From positions 1 to 20,295 of the forward strand of contig JALVRC010000020.1 in assembly GCA_027025255.1 (NCBI GenBank): a DNA stretch of 20,295 nucleotides, written 5' to 3'. Both the position numbers and the translations under genes were made by a program. Shown here piece by piece: positions 7,883-15,050 of this stretch (positions are counted from its first letter, which is position 1; every line of letters starts with the position of its first letter). Below the pieces are notes generated by a model. The model did not search any database. It worked only from the letters and a program-made list of their open reading frames with translations, and was not told the DNA's origin. The stretch comes from Caldifarciminota bacterium. GTDB lineage: Bacteria > Hydrothermota > Tepidihabitantia > B3-TA06 > JALVRC01.

Positions 7883-8793
7883 GATCTCCTCTCTGCTACT
7901 TTAGCTGCAAGAGCTATTGAATAGAATTTTGCAAGTTCAGAGTCTCCTCTGGATGTTAATATACATGGAACATCAGCACCAACAACAATTGCGGCAAGAG
8001 AGCCTTTTGCAAGATGAACTACTGATTTGTAAAGAATGTTACCTGCTTCTATATCAGGGAAAACAAGTATATCAGCATCTCCTGCTACCTCACTGTCAAC
8101 TCCTTTTATTTCTTTTGAGTATTTACTTACTGCAAGATCAAATGCAAGCGGCCCGTCCACTGTACAACCTTTAATCTGTTTACGTCTGTTCATTTGTGAA
8201 AGAATTGCTGCATCTACTGTAGCTGGCATTTTTTCATTAACCTTTTCAACTGCTGCAAGTATTGCTACCTTTGGATTTTCAATACCAAGGGTGTGTGCTA
8301 CATCTGTTGCATAATTAATCATTTGTACCTTTTGTTCAAGTGTGGGCGATATAATTACTGCAACATCAATGCCTATTAAAAGTTTAGGGTAGGTTTCAAC
8401 ATCCATAATAGTAACATGGGACAGAAGTCTTCCCGGTTTTATAAGACCAGTTTCTTTGTCAAGAATTGCCCTCATGTATATTGCAGTATCTACTAAGCCT
8501 TTCATAAGGAAATCAGCTTTTCTCTCTCTGATTAGAGAAACTGCAAGTTTAGTAGCCTTTTTTTTGTCAGGTTCATGTATAATTTCAAATATAGAAGGGT
8601 CTATATTATATTTTTTAGAAACTTCTTTTATTTTATTTTCATCGCCTGTCATTGTTACGTTTACAAGCCCTTCAGTAACTGCTCTTGCTACGGCTTCTAT
8701 TGTATGCGGATCTTCTCCACATGCTACTGCCAATCTTTTAGAAGGTTCATCTTTAACAATTTTATACAATTGCTCTAATCTTGTTATCGGCAT
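7879..8793 (-). CDS. ptb: Phosphate butyryltransferase
   Basis: Interconverts an acyl-CoA (butyryl-, isobutyryl- or similar) plus phosphate with acyl phosphate plus CoA. The open frame extends to 8907, but the ATG at 8793 is the better start. AAAGGAGGATTA lies directly before it, the gene then begins 10 nt after the buk stop, and the product (304 residues, starting MPITRLEQLYKIV) has the usual family length. The phosphotransacetylase/phosphate-butyryltransferase fold is recognisable from KGLVDTAIYMRAILD, LSHVTIMDVE, the later DILVFPDIEAGNILYKS and the C-terminal IVVGADVPCILTSRGDS. The buk-ptb pairing strongly supports Ptb over phosphate acetyltransferase. Confidence 0.93.
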   Translation of the reverse strand: MPITRLEQLYKIVKDEPSKRLAVACGEDPHTIEAVARAVTEGLVNVTMTGDENKIKEVSKKYNIDPSIFEIIHEPDKKKATKLAVSLIRERKADFLMKGLVDTAIYMRAILDKETGLIKPGRLLSHVTIMDVETYPKLLIGIDVAVIISPTLEQKVQMINYATDVAHTLGIENPKVAILAAVEKVNEKMPATVDAAILSQMNRRKQIKGCTVDGPLAFDLAVSKYSKEIKGVDSEVAGDADILVFPDIEAGNILYKSVVHLAKGSLAAIVVGADVPCILTSRGDSELAKFYSIALAAKVAERRS

Positions 8794-8803
8794 TAATCCT
8801 CCT

Positions 8804-9877
8804 TTATTCGTAATGTTTTGCCTTTTCTTTGCCTTGTATAACTCTATATGCTCCTTGAGCAAGCGCCTGCATCTCATCTCCTCCAGGATAAATATATATA
8901 GGAGCAATAAATGAGACTCTCTCTTTTATACTTGAAATAAAATCTTTGAAATATGCAAGTCCTCCTGAAAGTGCTATAGCGTCAACTTTCCCTTTGACCG
9001 TTGCTGAAAGCCCCCCTATCTCTTTTGAAACTTGATAGGCCATTGCCTCAATCACTTCTTTTGCCTGGGTATCTCCATTATTTACCATTTCTTCCACTTC
9101 TTTCATATCGTTAGTCTTAAGGTATGCAACAATTCCTCCTCTTCCTGCAAGCATTTTTTTAACCTGATTTAGAGTCATATTATTATCCATTACATATTTT
9201 ACAAGATCAAAAGCCGGCAGTCCTCCTGTTCTTTCAGGGGCAAAAGGTCCGTCTCCATTTAATGCATTATTAACGTCTATTACTTTTCCCTTACTGTGCA
9301 TGCCGATAGATATTCCTCCTCCCAGGTGTGCGACAATAATGTTTACGTCTTCATATCTGGATTTGAGTTTTTCTTCCGCAACACGCCGCGCAATAAATCT
9401 CTGATTTAAAGCGTGAAAGATACTCCGTCTTTTGATGTCAGGATGGCCTGAATATCGAGCAAGAGGGATTAATTCATCTACAACTACAGGATCAACTATA
9501 AATGCTTTTACATGTGTCTCTTTTGCTATTTCAAAGGCAAGAATCCCTCCTAAATTGGATGCATGTTCTCCTTGAACACCGGTCTTTAAATCTTCAATCA
9601 TTTTCTGATTTACTTCGTATGTTCCTCCTGGGATAGATTTTAAAAGGCCTCCTCTCCCTACTACAGCCTTAAGGTTCATAATATTAAAATCAGCCTCTCT
9701 CAGGGTCTTTAGAATAATCTTTTTTCTCATTTCATACTGTGAAATAATGCTGTCAAATTTAGCAAGTTCCTCAAGAGAGTGTGAAATAGTTTTTTTTATT
9801 AATTCTCTCTCACCATCAAATATAGATATTTTTGTAGAGGTAGAGCCTGGATTTATTACAAGAATATACTTACTCAC
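8804..9877 (-). CDS. buk: Butyrate (branched-chain fatty acid) kinase, GTG start
   Basis: Transfers phosphate between acyl phosphate and ADP, yielding ATP and a free short-chain fatty acid; it belongs to the acetokinase/ASKHA fold. The signature NPGSTSTK is at residues 9-16, HLGGG at 184-188 and a later FAPERTGGLP. The first ATG in frame (9889) overlaps the Shine-Dalgarno GGAGG itself, so I place the start at the GTG at 9877, 5 nt after GGAGG. This gives a 357-residue protein starting VSKYILVINPG, the normal length and N-terminus for the family. It is the first gene of a likely nine-gene operon (buk-ptb-fabH-gamma-delta-alpha-beta-porX-malic enzyme) with its own promoter at 9903-9930. Confidence 0.93.
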   Translation of the reverse strand: MSKYILVINPGSTSTKISIFDGERELIKKTISHSLEELAKFDSIISQYEMRKKIILKTLREADFNIMNLKAVVGRGGLLKSIPGGTYEVNQKMIEDLKTGVQGEHASNLGGILAFEIAKETHVKAFIVDPVVVDELIPLARYSGHPDIKRRSIFHALNQRFIARRVAEEKLKSRYEDVNIIVAHLGGGISIGMHSKGKVIDVNNALNGDGPFAPERTGGLPAFDLVKYVMDNNMTLNQVKKMLAGRGGIVAYLKTNDMKEVEEMVNNGDTQAKEVIEAMAYQVSKEIGGLSATVKGKVDAIALSGGLAYFKDFISSIKERVSFIAPIYIYPGGDEMQALAQGAYRVIQGKEKAKHYE

Positions 9878-9902
9878 ATAAACCTCCATTTTTCATAACA
9901 AT

Positions 9903-9930
9903 ATTTTATACATTTGCTAATGATTGTCAA
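9903..9930 (-). promoter_or_regulatory. Sigma70-type promoter of the buk operon
   Basis: On the minus strand, TTGACA (9930-9925) is followed by a 16-nt spacer ending TGTA and then TAAAAT (9908-9903). The start codon is about 26 nt further. The -35 box is a perfect consensus. Confidence 0.8.
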
Positions 9931-9938
9931 GGATAAAT

Positions 9939-9957
9939 CTTTTATGTTCCATAAAAG
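9939..9957. repeat. Perfect palindrome just upstream of the buk -35 box (possible operator)
   Basis: Arms CTTTTATG and CATAAAAG (8 bp each) flank a 3-nt centre. It ends 8 nt before the -35 hexamer, a position suited to an activator or to a repressor overlapping polymerase. The binding protein is unknown. Confidence 0.5.
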
Positions 9958-10009
9958 TTTTATAGCCTGATTTAAATGCGAAAATATACGCGCTTTATTT
10001 AATAATTAG

Positions 10010-10053
10010 AATGTTTATATAAAAAACATTTGATTAGACCCTGTACATAGGGT
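10010..10053 (-). terminator. Tandem weak hairpins after the hydrogenase operon, possible terminator region
   Basis: In transcript order there is a hairpin ACCCT-loop-AGGGT (10053-10038) and then, after 7 nt, AATGTTT paired with AAACATT (10030-10010) containing a run of six T. Together they could end the hydrogenase transcript before the buk promoter. Neither is a textbook terminator, because the GC-rich stem is short and the T-run does not directly follow it. Confidence 0.35.
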
Positions 10054-10109
10054 TTATTTCACTTAAACATATGGTAAGGTAAAATTAGTTCAACTATTAA
10101 AAAGCGTAT

Positions 10110-11408
10110 CTATATACCTAAATCCGTAGGAGCTCTGCCAATTGAACGTAGAAAGCTGATAGTTTCTTCAATTTGTGTTTCAAGTTCTGTATCTTTGTAT
10201 TTTCTATGCGGATATAGGTCATAGAGCTGTCTATAGTTTATAGGTGTAGCATTTAACATGAGAGAGTTGGCACCCGCCATTAGTCCTCGTTTCCTTGCCT
10301 CTTTATTTAGTGTTTCAAATGCAGTTGTGACAACTATTTTACCATTTTTATAATCAAGCAGTCTTATAAGAGATATTACCTTTAGCATATCATCAATATT
10401 AATCTTTCCAATATCTTTTAAAGGAGTTTCAGGATGGGGGATAAAAGGACCAAATGAGTACATTTCAGTATCTAATTCTTTTGCAAGAAAAATATCATTT
10501 ACAATATCTTCAGTTGTTTGTCCTGGTAATCCTACGAGCCCTCCTGTAAATATAAGATATCCAAGCTCTTTTGCTTTTTTAAGGTGAGAAATTCTTGATG
10601 TCAGATTTTTATTTTTGTGTATTTCTTTGTATAATTGAGGATTTGATGTTTCAAAACGTAGAAGAATTCCCCTTGCTCCAGCATTATAAAGTTCTTCAAG
10701 TCCTTCCAGCCCAATTTCTCCGAAGCTAATAATTATGAGCGCATTGCGTACTTGTTTTATTCCCTTTATAATGTTTGCAAGATCTTCTATAGAATAAAAT
10801 CTGTCTTCGCCGCTTTGAAGGACAATAGACTTAAATCCGTATATTTCCATTACCTCAATTGTTTTTTGTATTACTTCGTTAACACTCATTCTGTAGCGTT
10901 TCAGGCTTTTATTATATAACGATATTCCACAGTATTTACAGTGTGCTGTACAGTAATTTGATATCTCAATAATTCCGTGTACACAACAGGAATTCTTTAG
11001 AAATTTTTGTCTTAAGAAATTAGCTGTTTTATAGAATAGGGATAAAGAATCTTTGTCCTTGAGGGAGAGGAGATAAATAGCATCGTCTTTATTTATATTC
11101 TTTCCTCCAAGAACCTTATCAAAAATTGCCAAAAGTTTCTTATCTTTATTCTTTTTGTCTATTTCAAGCCTTGATAGAAATAAATCGGCTTTTTGAAGTT
11201 CGAAAAATGTTTCCTTCCATACAGCAAGAATTTGTTCTGCTTCGTTCTTATTTATCTTTTCAATTACATATCCTCCTTGAGCATATATATAATCACCTAT
11301 TTCAATTGTTGATAATTCATTTATTGCCTGTTTCTTTTCACCAAAATAGTCAATCGTAACAATTTTTTCATCCTTTTTTACTATTTTTCCCGGTATAGCG
11401 TAACACAT
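10110..11408 (-). CDS. HypC-like domain fused to a HydE-like radical SAM protein
   Basis: A 432-residue fusion. Residues 1-70 match HypC/HupF, the small chaperone that carries the iron ligand set to the [NiFe] large subunit: MCYAIPGKIV with the essential Cys2, and GDYIYAQGGYVIEKIN. The conserved His of HypC (VHVGFA in Escherichia coli) is Gln44 here. From about residue 75 the protein reads as HydE, the radical SAM enzyme of [FeFe]-hydrogenase maturation: GIIEISNYCTAHCKYCG with the CX3CX2C cluster ligands C153, C157 and C160, then VLQSGED, GLVGLPGQT and a C-terminal GLMAGANSLMLNATP. BioB and HmdB are related; HmdB has a different Cys spacing. The start is fixed by the HypC N-terminus and sits 2 nt after the HypA stop. 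Domain identities are confident; the fusion's function is unknown. Confidence 0.9.
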   Translation of the reverse strand: MCYAIPGKIVKKDEKIVTIDYFGEKKQAINELSTIEIGDYIYAQGGYVIEKINKNEAEQILAVWKETFFELQKADLFLSRLEIDKKNKDKKLLAIFDKVLGGKNINKDDAIYLLSLKDKDSLSLFYKTANFLRQKFLKNSCCVHGIIEISNYCTAHCKYCGISLYNKSLKRYRMSVNEVIQKTIEVMEIYGFKSIVLQSGEDRFYSIEDLANIIKGIKQVRNALIIISFGEIGLEGLEELYNAGARGILLRFETSNPQLYKEIHKNKNLTSRISHLKKAKELGYLIFTGGLVGLPGQTTEDIVNDIFLAKELDTEMYSFGPFIPHPETPLKDIGKINIDDMLKVISLIRLLDYKNGKIVVTTAFETLNKEARKRGLMAGANSLMLNATPINYRQLYDLYPHRKYKDTELETQIEETISFLRSIGRAPTDLGI

Positions 11409-11410
11409 GT

Positions 11411-11653
11411 TTAATCGTAGTCAAAAGAAAGCAGTCTGAGCTCTCTATTAGGACTGTGTTCAAATATAATTTCTGCTGCTTCTGCAATAGTATTTTTGCT
11501 GTTATCCTTAAAGTAGAATGATACAACCTCTGGGGTTATTTCGCTGAAATCCCCCATTCTTATTGTAACTGATTTGATTTTCTTTGCGTGTTTTTGTTGA
11601 GCAAGGTTTATAAGATCTTTAAACAAAGCTCGTACAAGCTTTAATTCGTGCAT
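11411..11653 (-). CDS. hypA: HypA-like nickel-insertion protein lacking the zinc-binding loop
   Basis: An 80-residue protein, against about 110-120 for HypA. The N-terminus MHELKLVRALFKDL carries the nickel-binding His2 and Glu3, and the central VTIRMGDFSEITPEVVSFYF is standard HypA. Where HypA normally has two CxxC motifs forming a zinc ribbon, this protein goes straight from FEHSPN to RELRLLSFDYD. The latter resembles the final beta-strand of full-length HypA (the stretch after the second CxxC). The gene is therefore not simply truncated: the zinc insertion is absent in frame. No cysteine remains. The Shine-Dalgarno AAGGAGG precedes ATG by 6 nt, and the gene overlaps the protease gene by 13 nt. 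It probably still assists nickel delivery, but it cannot bind zinc through the usual residues. Confidence 0.85.
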   Translation of the reverse strand: MHELKLVRALFKDLINLAQQKHAKKIKSVTIRMGDFSEITPEVVSFYFKDNSKNTIAEAAEIIFEHSPNRELRLLSFDYD

Positions 11654-12135
11654 TGTTGCCTCCTTGATGTAAGTTTTTTTAAAATAAAATCAGCAGTCTC
11701 TTTAACTTCCTTGTTTAATTTTTCTTTATACTCCATTGATTTTATTTGAATGCCTATAAAGAATATATTGCTGCCAGTTTCATTATGTATAATAGCTGAT
11801 ATTACAGAGAGAGGAATTGTATGTGTGCTAATAGAGGTTTCAGGAATATTTTTAGCATCAACAAACATTACATCTCCTGGTTTTCCATTAAACTGGGCAG
11901 CATCTACAATTATCAAGTTTTTTGGCCTTTTTGAAATTATCTCGTCTATATAGTTCTCAGGATTCTGTTCTGCATTTATAACATTATATCCTATTTTTGA
12001 CAGTGTTTTACCTATGTATACACCTACACCGTCATCTTCCCTTATAGGGTTTCCTACACAGAGGAGCAGATTTTCCTGCTCCTCTGTGCTGGCGATAACT
12101 TTAATTACTTCCTCAATTGGGCCATATTCACGCAT
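11641..12135 (-). CDS. [NiFe] hydrogenase maturation protease (HyaD/HycI family)
   Basis: An endopeptidase that removes the C-terminal tail of the large subunit after nickel insertion, here presumably cutting HydA after His432. The 164-residue protein has LLLCVGNPIREDDGVG (metal ligand D34/D35), IIVDAA (D78) and STHTIPLS (H105), the three metal-contact sites of the family. About 22 residues precede LLLCVGN, whereas E. coli HycI starts only a few residues before it. This extension is encoded partly by a strong hairpin. No Shine-Dalgarno is visible before the ATG at 12135, which lies 4 nt after the hydA stop, so translation probably depends on coupling to hydA. A later non-ATG start is possible but unproven. 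Confidence 0.92.
   Translation of the reverse strand: MREYGPIEEVIKVIASTEEQENLLLCVGNPIREDDGVGVYIGKTLSKIGYNVINAEQNPENYIDEIISKRPKNLIIVDAAQFNGKPGDVMFVDAKNIPETSISTHTIPLSVISAIIHNETGSNIFFIGIQIKSMEYKEKLNKEVKETADFILKKLTSRRQQCTN
12057..12088 (-). other. Perfect 13-bp hairpin inside the start region of the protease gene
   Basis: Arms CACAGAGGAGCAG and CTGCTCCTCTGTG (13 bp each, no mismatch) flank a 6-nt loop. It begins 47 nt into the protease gene. On the transcript the left arm contains GAGGAG, an internal Shine-Dalgarno-like sequence that the right arm would mask. It may set the level of maturation genes relative to the structural hydrogenase genes. Confidence 0.7.
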
Positions 12136-12139
12136 AAAA

Positions 12140-13462
12140 CTATTTTACAAACTTAACATTTAAAAAGTGTGTTGAACACGAAATACACGGATCATACGCC
12201 CTTACAAGCATTTCCAGGAAAAGCGTTATTTCTTCTTCAGTTTTCTCTAAAATTTCCGGTACAAGTTTTCTCATATCTCTTTCTATGTTATTCAGATTCT
12301 GGTTTGTTGGTATCATACAGTTTGCATTTATAATCCGTCCTTCCGCATCTATCTCGTAATCGTGAAATAGTATACCTCTTGGAACCTCTACTGCTCCTAT
12401 CCCTCTTCCTGCCTTGACTGGTATATTTTTGTTTTCATTGAGACCAACCGTGATTTTTTCATCGTGTTTAACCCCTGTTTCCTTTAGCTCATCAATTATC
12501 TTAATGGATTCTTCAATACAGTATACGCTTTCTACTGCCTGTGCAACAGTGTTTAAATACGGATTTTTTGTTCCTGGTTCTAACTTTAGCTTTAATGCAG
12601 CCTTTTTTGCTTCTGAATTAAGTTTCTCGTGGTTAAGATTATATCTTGCAAGTGCACCTACCATGTATGAATCTCTGGACAGCTTTGTGTGTTTTGCTGT
12701 AGAGTGAGGAACAACAAACTCATTAATGTAGTTTTTGTACTCATGTTTATCAAACCTTACTCCGTCAGTTGAACCCACATCACCTTCTAAAAAGGGATAT
12801 TCATTTTCATCGTTTACAATAGCAACATATTCTGTGTCTCTTTCAAAGGAAGGGAAGGTTAGTGTGGTTAAAAGCTCAACAGTCGCTTCCATATCTTCTT
12901 GCATACGTTCCATGATTTGTCTCATCCTGTCAAGTTCAGATTCTTTTGGAAGCTTTGTAAACCCTCCAACTGTTGTAGAGATTGGATGTACATGTCTGCC
13001 TGCAATTATTTCGCACATATTATTGCACTCTTTTTTCATTCTGAGAGCACGTCTTACTACGTCATTATGAGAATTAATAAGAGGAACGAAGCTTTTAACT
13101 CCCAATAAATCAGGAGCTGCAAGTAGATAAATATGTAGAATATGACTGTCAAGTATTTCCTGATAAAGTAATAGCTTTCTAAGTTTTTCTGTTTGTGCAC
13201 TTTGTTTGAATCCTATTGCGTCTTCAGCTGCTTGAAGAGAAGCTAATGTATGTCCACATGAGCATATTCCACATATCCGTGAAGTTATGTGCTGAGCTTC
13301 AAATATACTGCGTCCTCTTAGCATTCCTTCAAATAGACGAGGTGCTTCTACAATTTCTAAGTTGCATTTTTCAATATTCCCATCGGTAACATTGACAACA
13401 ATATTTCCGTGCCCTTCTACCCTTGTAAGATACTCAACATTTACATATACTGTTTTTGGCAT
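12140..13462 (-). CDS. hydA: Group 3b [NiFe] hydrogenase (sulfhydrogenase type) large/alpha subunit
   Basis: The catalytic subunit of a cytosolic NAD(P)-linked bidirectional hydrogenase that in some organisms also reduces sulfur. The two nickel-binding motifs are complete: RICGICSCGH (C64, C67) and DPCISCSTH (C426, C429). The protein ends 8 residues after H432 (FLNVKFVK); this is the tail expected to be cleaved by the maturation protease encoded immediately downstream. Length (440) and the hydB-hydG-hydD-hydA order match the Pyrococcus-type heterotetramer. The start codon overlaps the hydD stop (TAATG). Group assignment rests on the operon structure and on sequence character read by eye. Confidence 0.95.
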   Translation of the reverse strand: MPKTVYVNVEYLTRVEGHGNIVVNVTDGNIEKCNLEIVEAPRLFEGMLRGRSIFEAQHITSRICGICSCGHTLASLQAAEDAIGFKQSAQTEKLRKLLLYQEILDSHILHIYLLAAPDLLGVKSFVPLINSHNDVVRRALRMKKECNNMCEIIAGRHVHPISTTVGGFTKLPKESELDRMRQIMERMQEDMEATVELLTTLTFPSFERDTEYVAIVNDENEYPFLEGDVGSTDGVRFDKHEYKNYINEFVVPHSTAKHTKLSRDSYMVGALARYNLNHEKLNSEAKKAALKLKLEPGTKNPYLNTVAQAVESVYCIEESIKIIDELKETGVKHDEKITVGLNENKNIPVKAGRGIGAVEVPRGILFHDYEIDAEGRIINANCMIPTNQNLNNIERDMRKLVPEILEKTEEEITLFLEMLVRAYDPCISCSTHFLNVKFVK

Positions 13463-14217
13463 TATTCTTCTCCTTTTTTCTTTAGCTTTTCATCAAGTAC
13501 AGTGTTGTACATGTTAATCTTCTTAATTATTAGTTCAGGATTAAGCCCATGATCTTTTAATACCTCAATTGCAGCGTTCTTAGCGGGATTCTCTACAAAC
13601 CCTCTGCACCCGAAGCAAATGTTGCCATTATTTATACACCAGCTATTGCATCCTGCTTTTGTTATTGGTCCCATACAAGTTAACCCTTTATCAAACATAC
13701 ATTCATTCTCATTCAATTTACACTCTGTACAGACTGATTTCTCCGGTACTTTATATTCTACACCCTGAAGAACGCATTTTAATACGTCAACAAACTCCTT
13801 AGGATAAACTGGACATCCGTGAACATAATAATCTACTTTTACAACTTGATCAACAGCTTTTGTAGGAATTGTATCAAAGTACTTAGCATCGTCTTTGTAT
13901 ACGTAATGCATAATTTCAGGCATCTCAAAATTATTTTTCATAGCATTAATCCCACCAGTACATGCACAAGCACCATAAGCAATAACTATTTTTGCCTTTT
14001 CTCTAATTTTTTTTATTCTTTCCACTGCATGCTGGTTAGTAATACTTCCTTCTATAATAGCAATATCGTAGTCTTCTCCGTTTTCAGACATTACCTCTCT
14101 AAAGTTGACTACGTCTACAACCTCAAGTATATCCAAAAGTTCCTCTCCAAAATTTGCAACCTGAAGCTGACACCCCTCACAGCATGCAAAATCAAAAAAA
14201 GCTACCTTAGGCTTCAT
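13462..14217 (-). CDS. hydD: Group 3b [NiFe] hydrogenase small/delta subunit
   Basis: The 251-residue small subunit carries electrons from the nickel site through three Fe-S clusters. The proximal cluster ligands are visible as CCEGC (C12/C13, C16), GACACTGG (C84, C86) and HGCP (C135). The C-terminal half has CTECKLNENEC, GLTCMGPITKAGC and NICFGCRG for the medial and distal clusters. There is no twin-arginine signal peptide, so the enzyme is cytosolic. The ATG overlaps the hydG stop by 4 nt. Confidence 0.95.
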   Translation of the reverse strand: MKPKVAFFDFACCEGCQLQVANFGEELLDILEVVDVVNFREVMSENGEDYDIAIIEGSITNQHAVERIKKIREKAKIVIAYGACACTGGINAMKNNFEMPEIMHYVYKDDAKYFDTIPTKAVDQVVKVDYYVHGCPVYPKEFVDVLKCVLQGVEYKVPEKSVCTECKLNENECMFDKGLTCMGPITKAGCNSWCINNGNICFGCRGFVENPAKNAAIEVLKDHGLNPELIIKKINMYNTVLDEKLKKKGEE

Positions 14218-15050
14218 AAAGCCTCCCAGTTATTCTTAATTTCATGATAGAAAAATACAGGACCATCCTGACAGCAGTAATAATTACCTATCTGACAGTG
14301 ACCGCATTTACCAACTCCACATTTCATATGTCTTTCAAGGGAAAGAATTATATGATCTTCTTTAATACCTTTTTCAAGCAGTGCTTTTATTACAAATTTA
14401 TACATAATAGGAGGACCGCAAACAATTGCGTATGTCCTTTCAGGGTAGACAAATATACTGGGGATAAGAGAGGTGATCAGGCCAACATTCCCTTTCCATT
14501 TTGGATCTGCCTTGTCCACTGTACAGTTAAACTCTACATTGAGTGTTTCTTCCCAATCCTTTATCTCGTCTTTGAAAAGAATCTCTTCAGGTGTTTTACA
14601 TCCCAACAGAATTTCAACCTTTCCAAAATCCCTTCTGTTATCAAGTACAAAGTCAATGAATGAACGTAGAGGCACAATACCCAGGCCTCCTGCTACAAAT
14701 ATTAAGTCTTTCCCTTCTATAGTGCTTAAAGGGATTTTTCTTCCCATTGGCCCTCTGATCCCAATCTTGTCTCCTGTTTTTAAAGAGTGTATGTCACTCG
14801 TTACTTTCCCTGCTTTTCTTATTACTAATTCAAAAAATCCTTTTCTTGTTGGTGTTGATGAGATGGAAATTGGCACTTCACCAACCCCACACATTGAAAC
14901 CATGACAAATTGCCCTGGTGTATAGTCTAAATCCGTACCATCCGTGAATCGCAGCTTAAAGTATTTTATGTCATCTGTAAGGTATTTTGTTTCTATGATA
15001 TGGGCTGGTTTTAATGTGTATGATGAATGCTTTATTGTTTTTTTATTCAT
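14214..15050 (-). CDS. hydG: Group 3b hydrogenase gamma subunit, FAD/NAD(P)-binding
   Basis: The diaphorase subunit of 278 residues, a ferredoxin-NADP reductase-type flavoprotein that passes electrons between NAD(P)H and the hydrogenase core. It shows a flavin-binding VPISISSTP (about 59-67), the nucleotide-binding VAGGLGIVPLRS (119-130) and CGPP (211-214). A C-terminal [2Fe-2S] site follows: C244, C249, C252 and C259/C260 in the CGVGKCGHC region. It overlaps hydB by 4 nt (ATGA). It is unrelated to the radical SAM enzyme also named HydG in [FeFe]-hydrogenase maturation; that name clash matters here because a HydE-like protein lies downstream. Confidence 0.95.
   Translation of the reverse strand: MNKKTIKHSSYTLKPAHIIETKYLTDDIKYFKLRFTDGTDLDYTPGQFVMVSMCGVGEVPISISSTPTRKGFFELVIRKAGKVTSDIHSLKTGDKIGIRGPMGRKIPLSTIEGKDLIFVAGGLGIVPLRSFIDFVLDNRRDFGKVEILLGCKTPEEILFKDEIKDWEETLNVEFNCTVDKADPKWKGNVGLITSLIPSIFVYPERTYAIVCGPPIMYKFVIKALLEKGIKEDHIILSLERHMKCGVGKCGHCQIGNYYCCQDGPVFFYHEIKNNWEAL

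Noticed and set aside
8794..8907. N-terminal extension of phosphate butyryltransferase from the upstream start at 8907
   Set aside because: It would lie inside the buk gene and has no ribosome site, while the ATG at 8793 has AAAGGAGG and gives the normal family length.
14214..15050. HydG as the [FeFe]-hydrogenase radical SAM maturase, to go with the HydE-like protein
   Set aside because: The protein is a flavin/NAD-binding reductase with a [2Fe-2S] site and no radical SAM motif; it is the [NiFe] hydrogenase gamma subunit.
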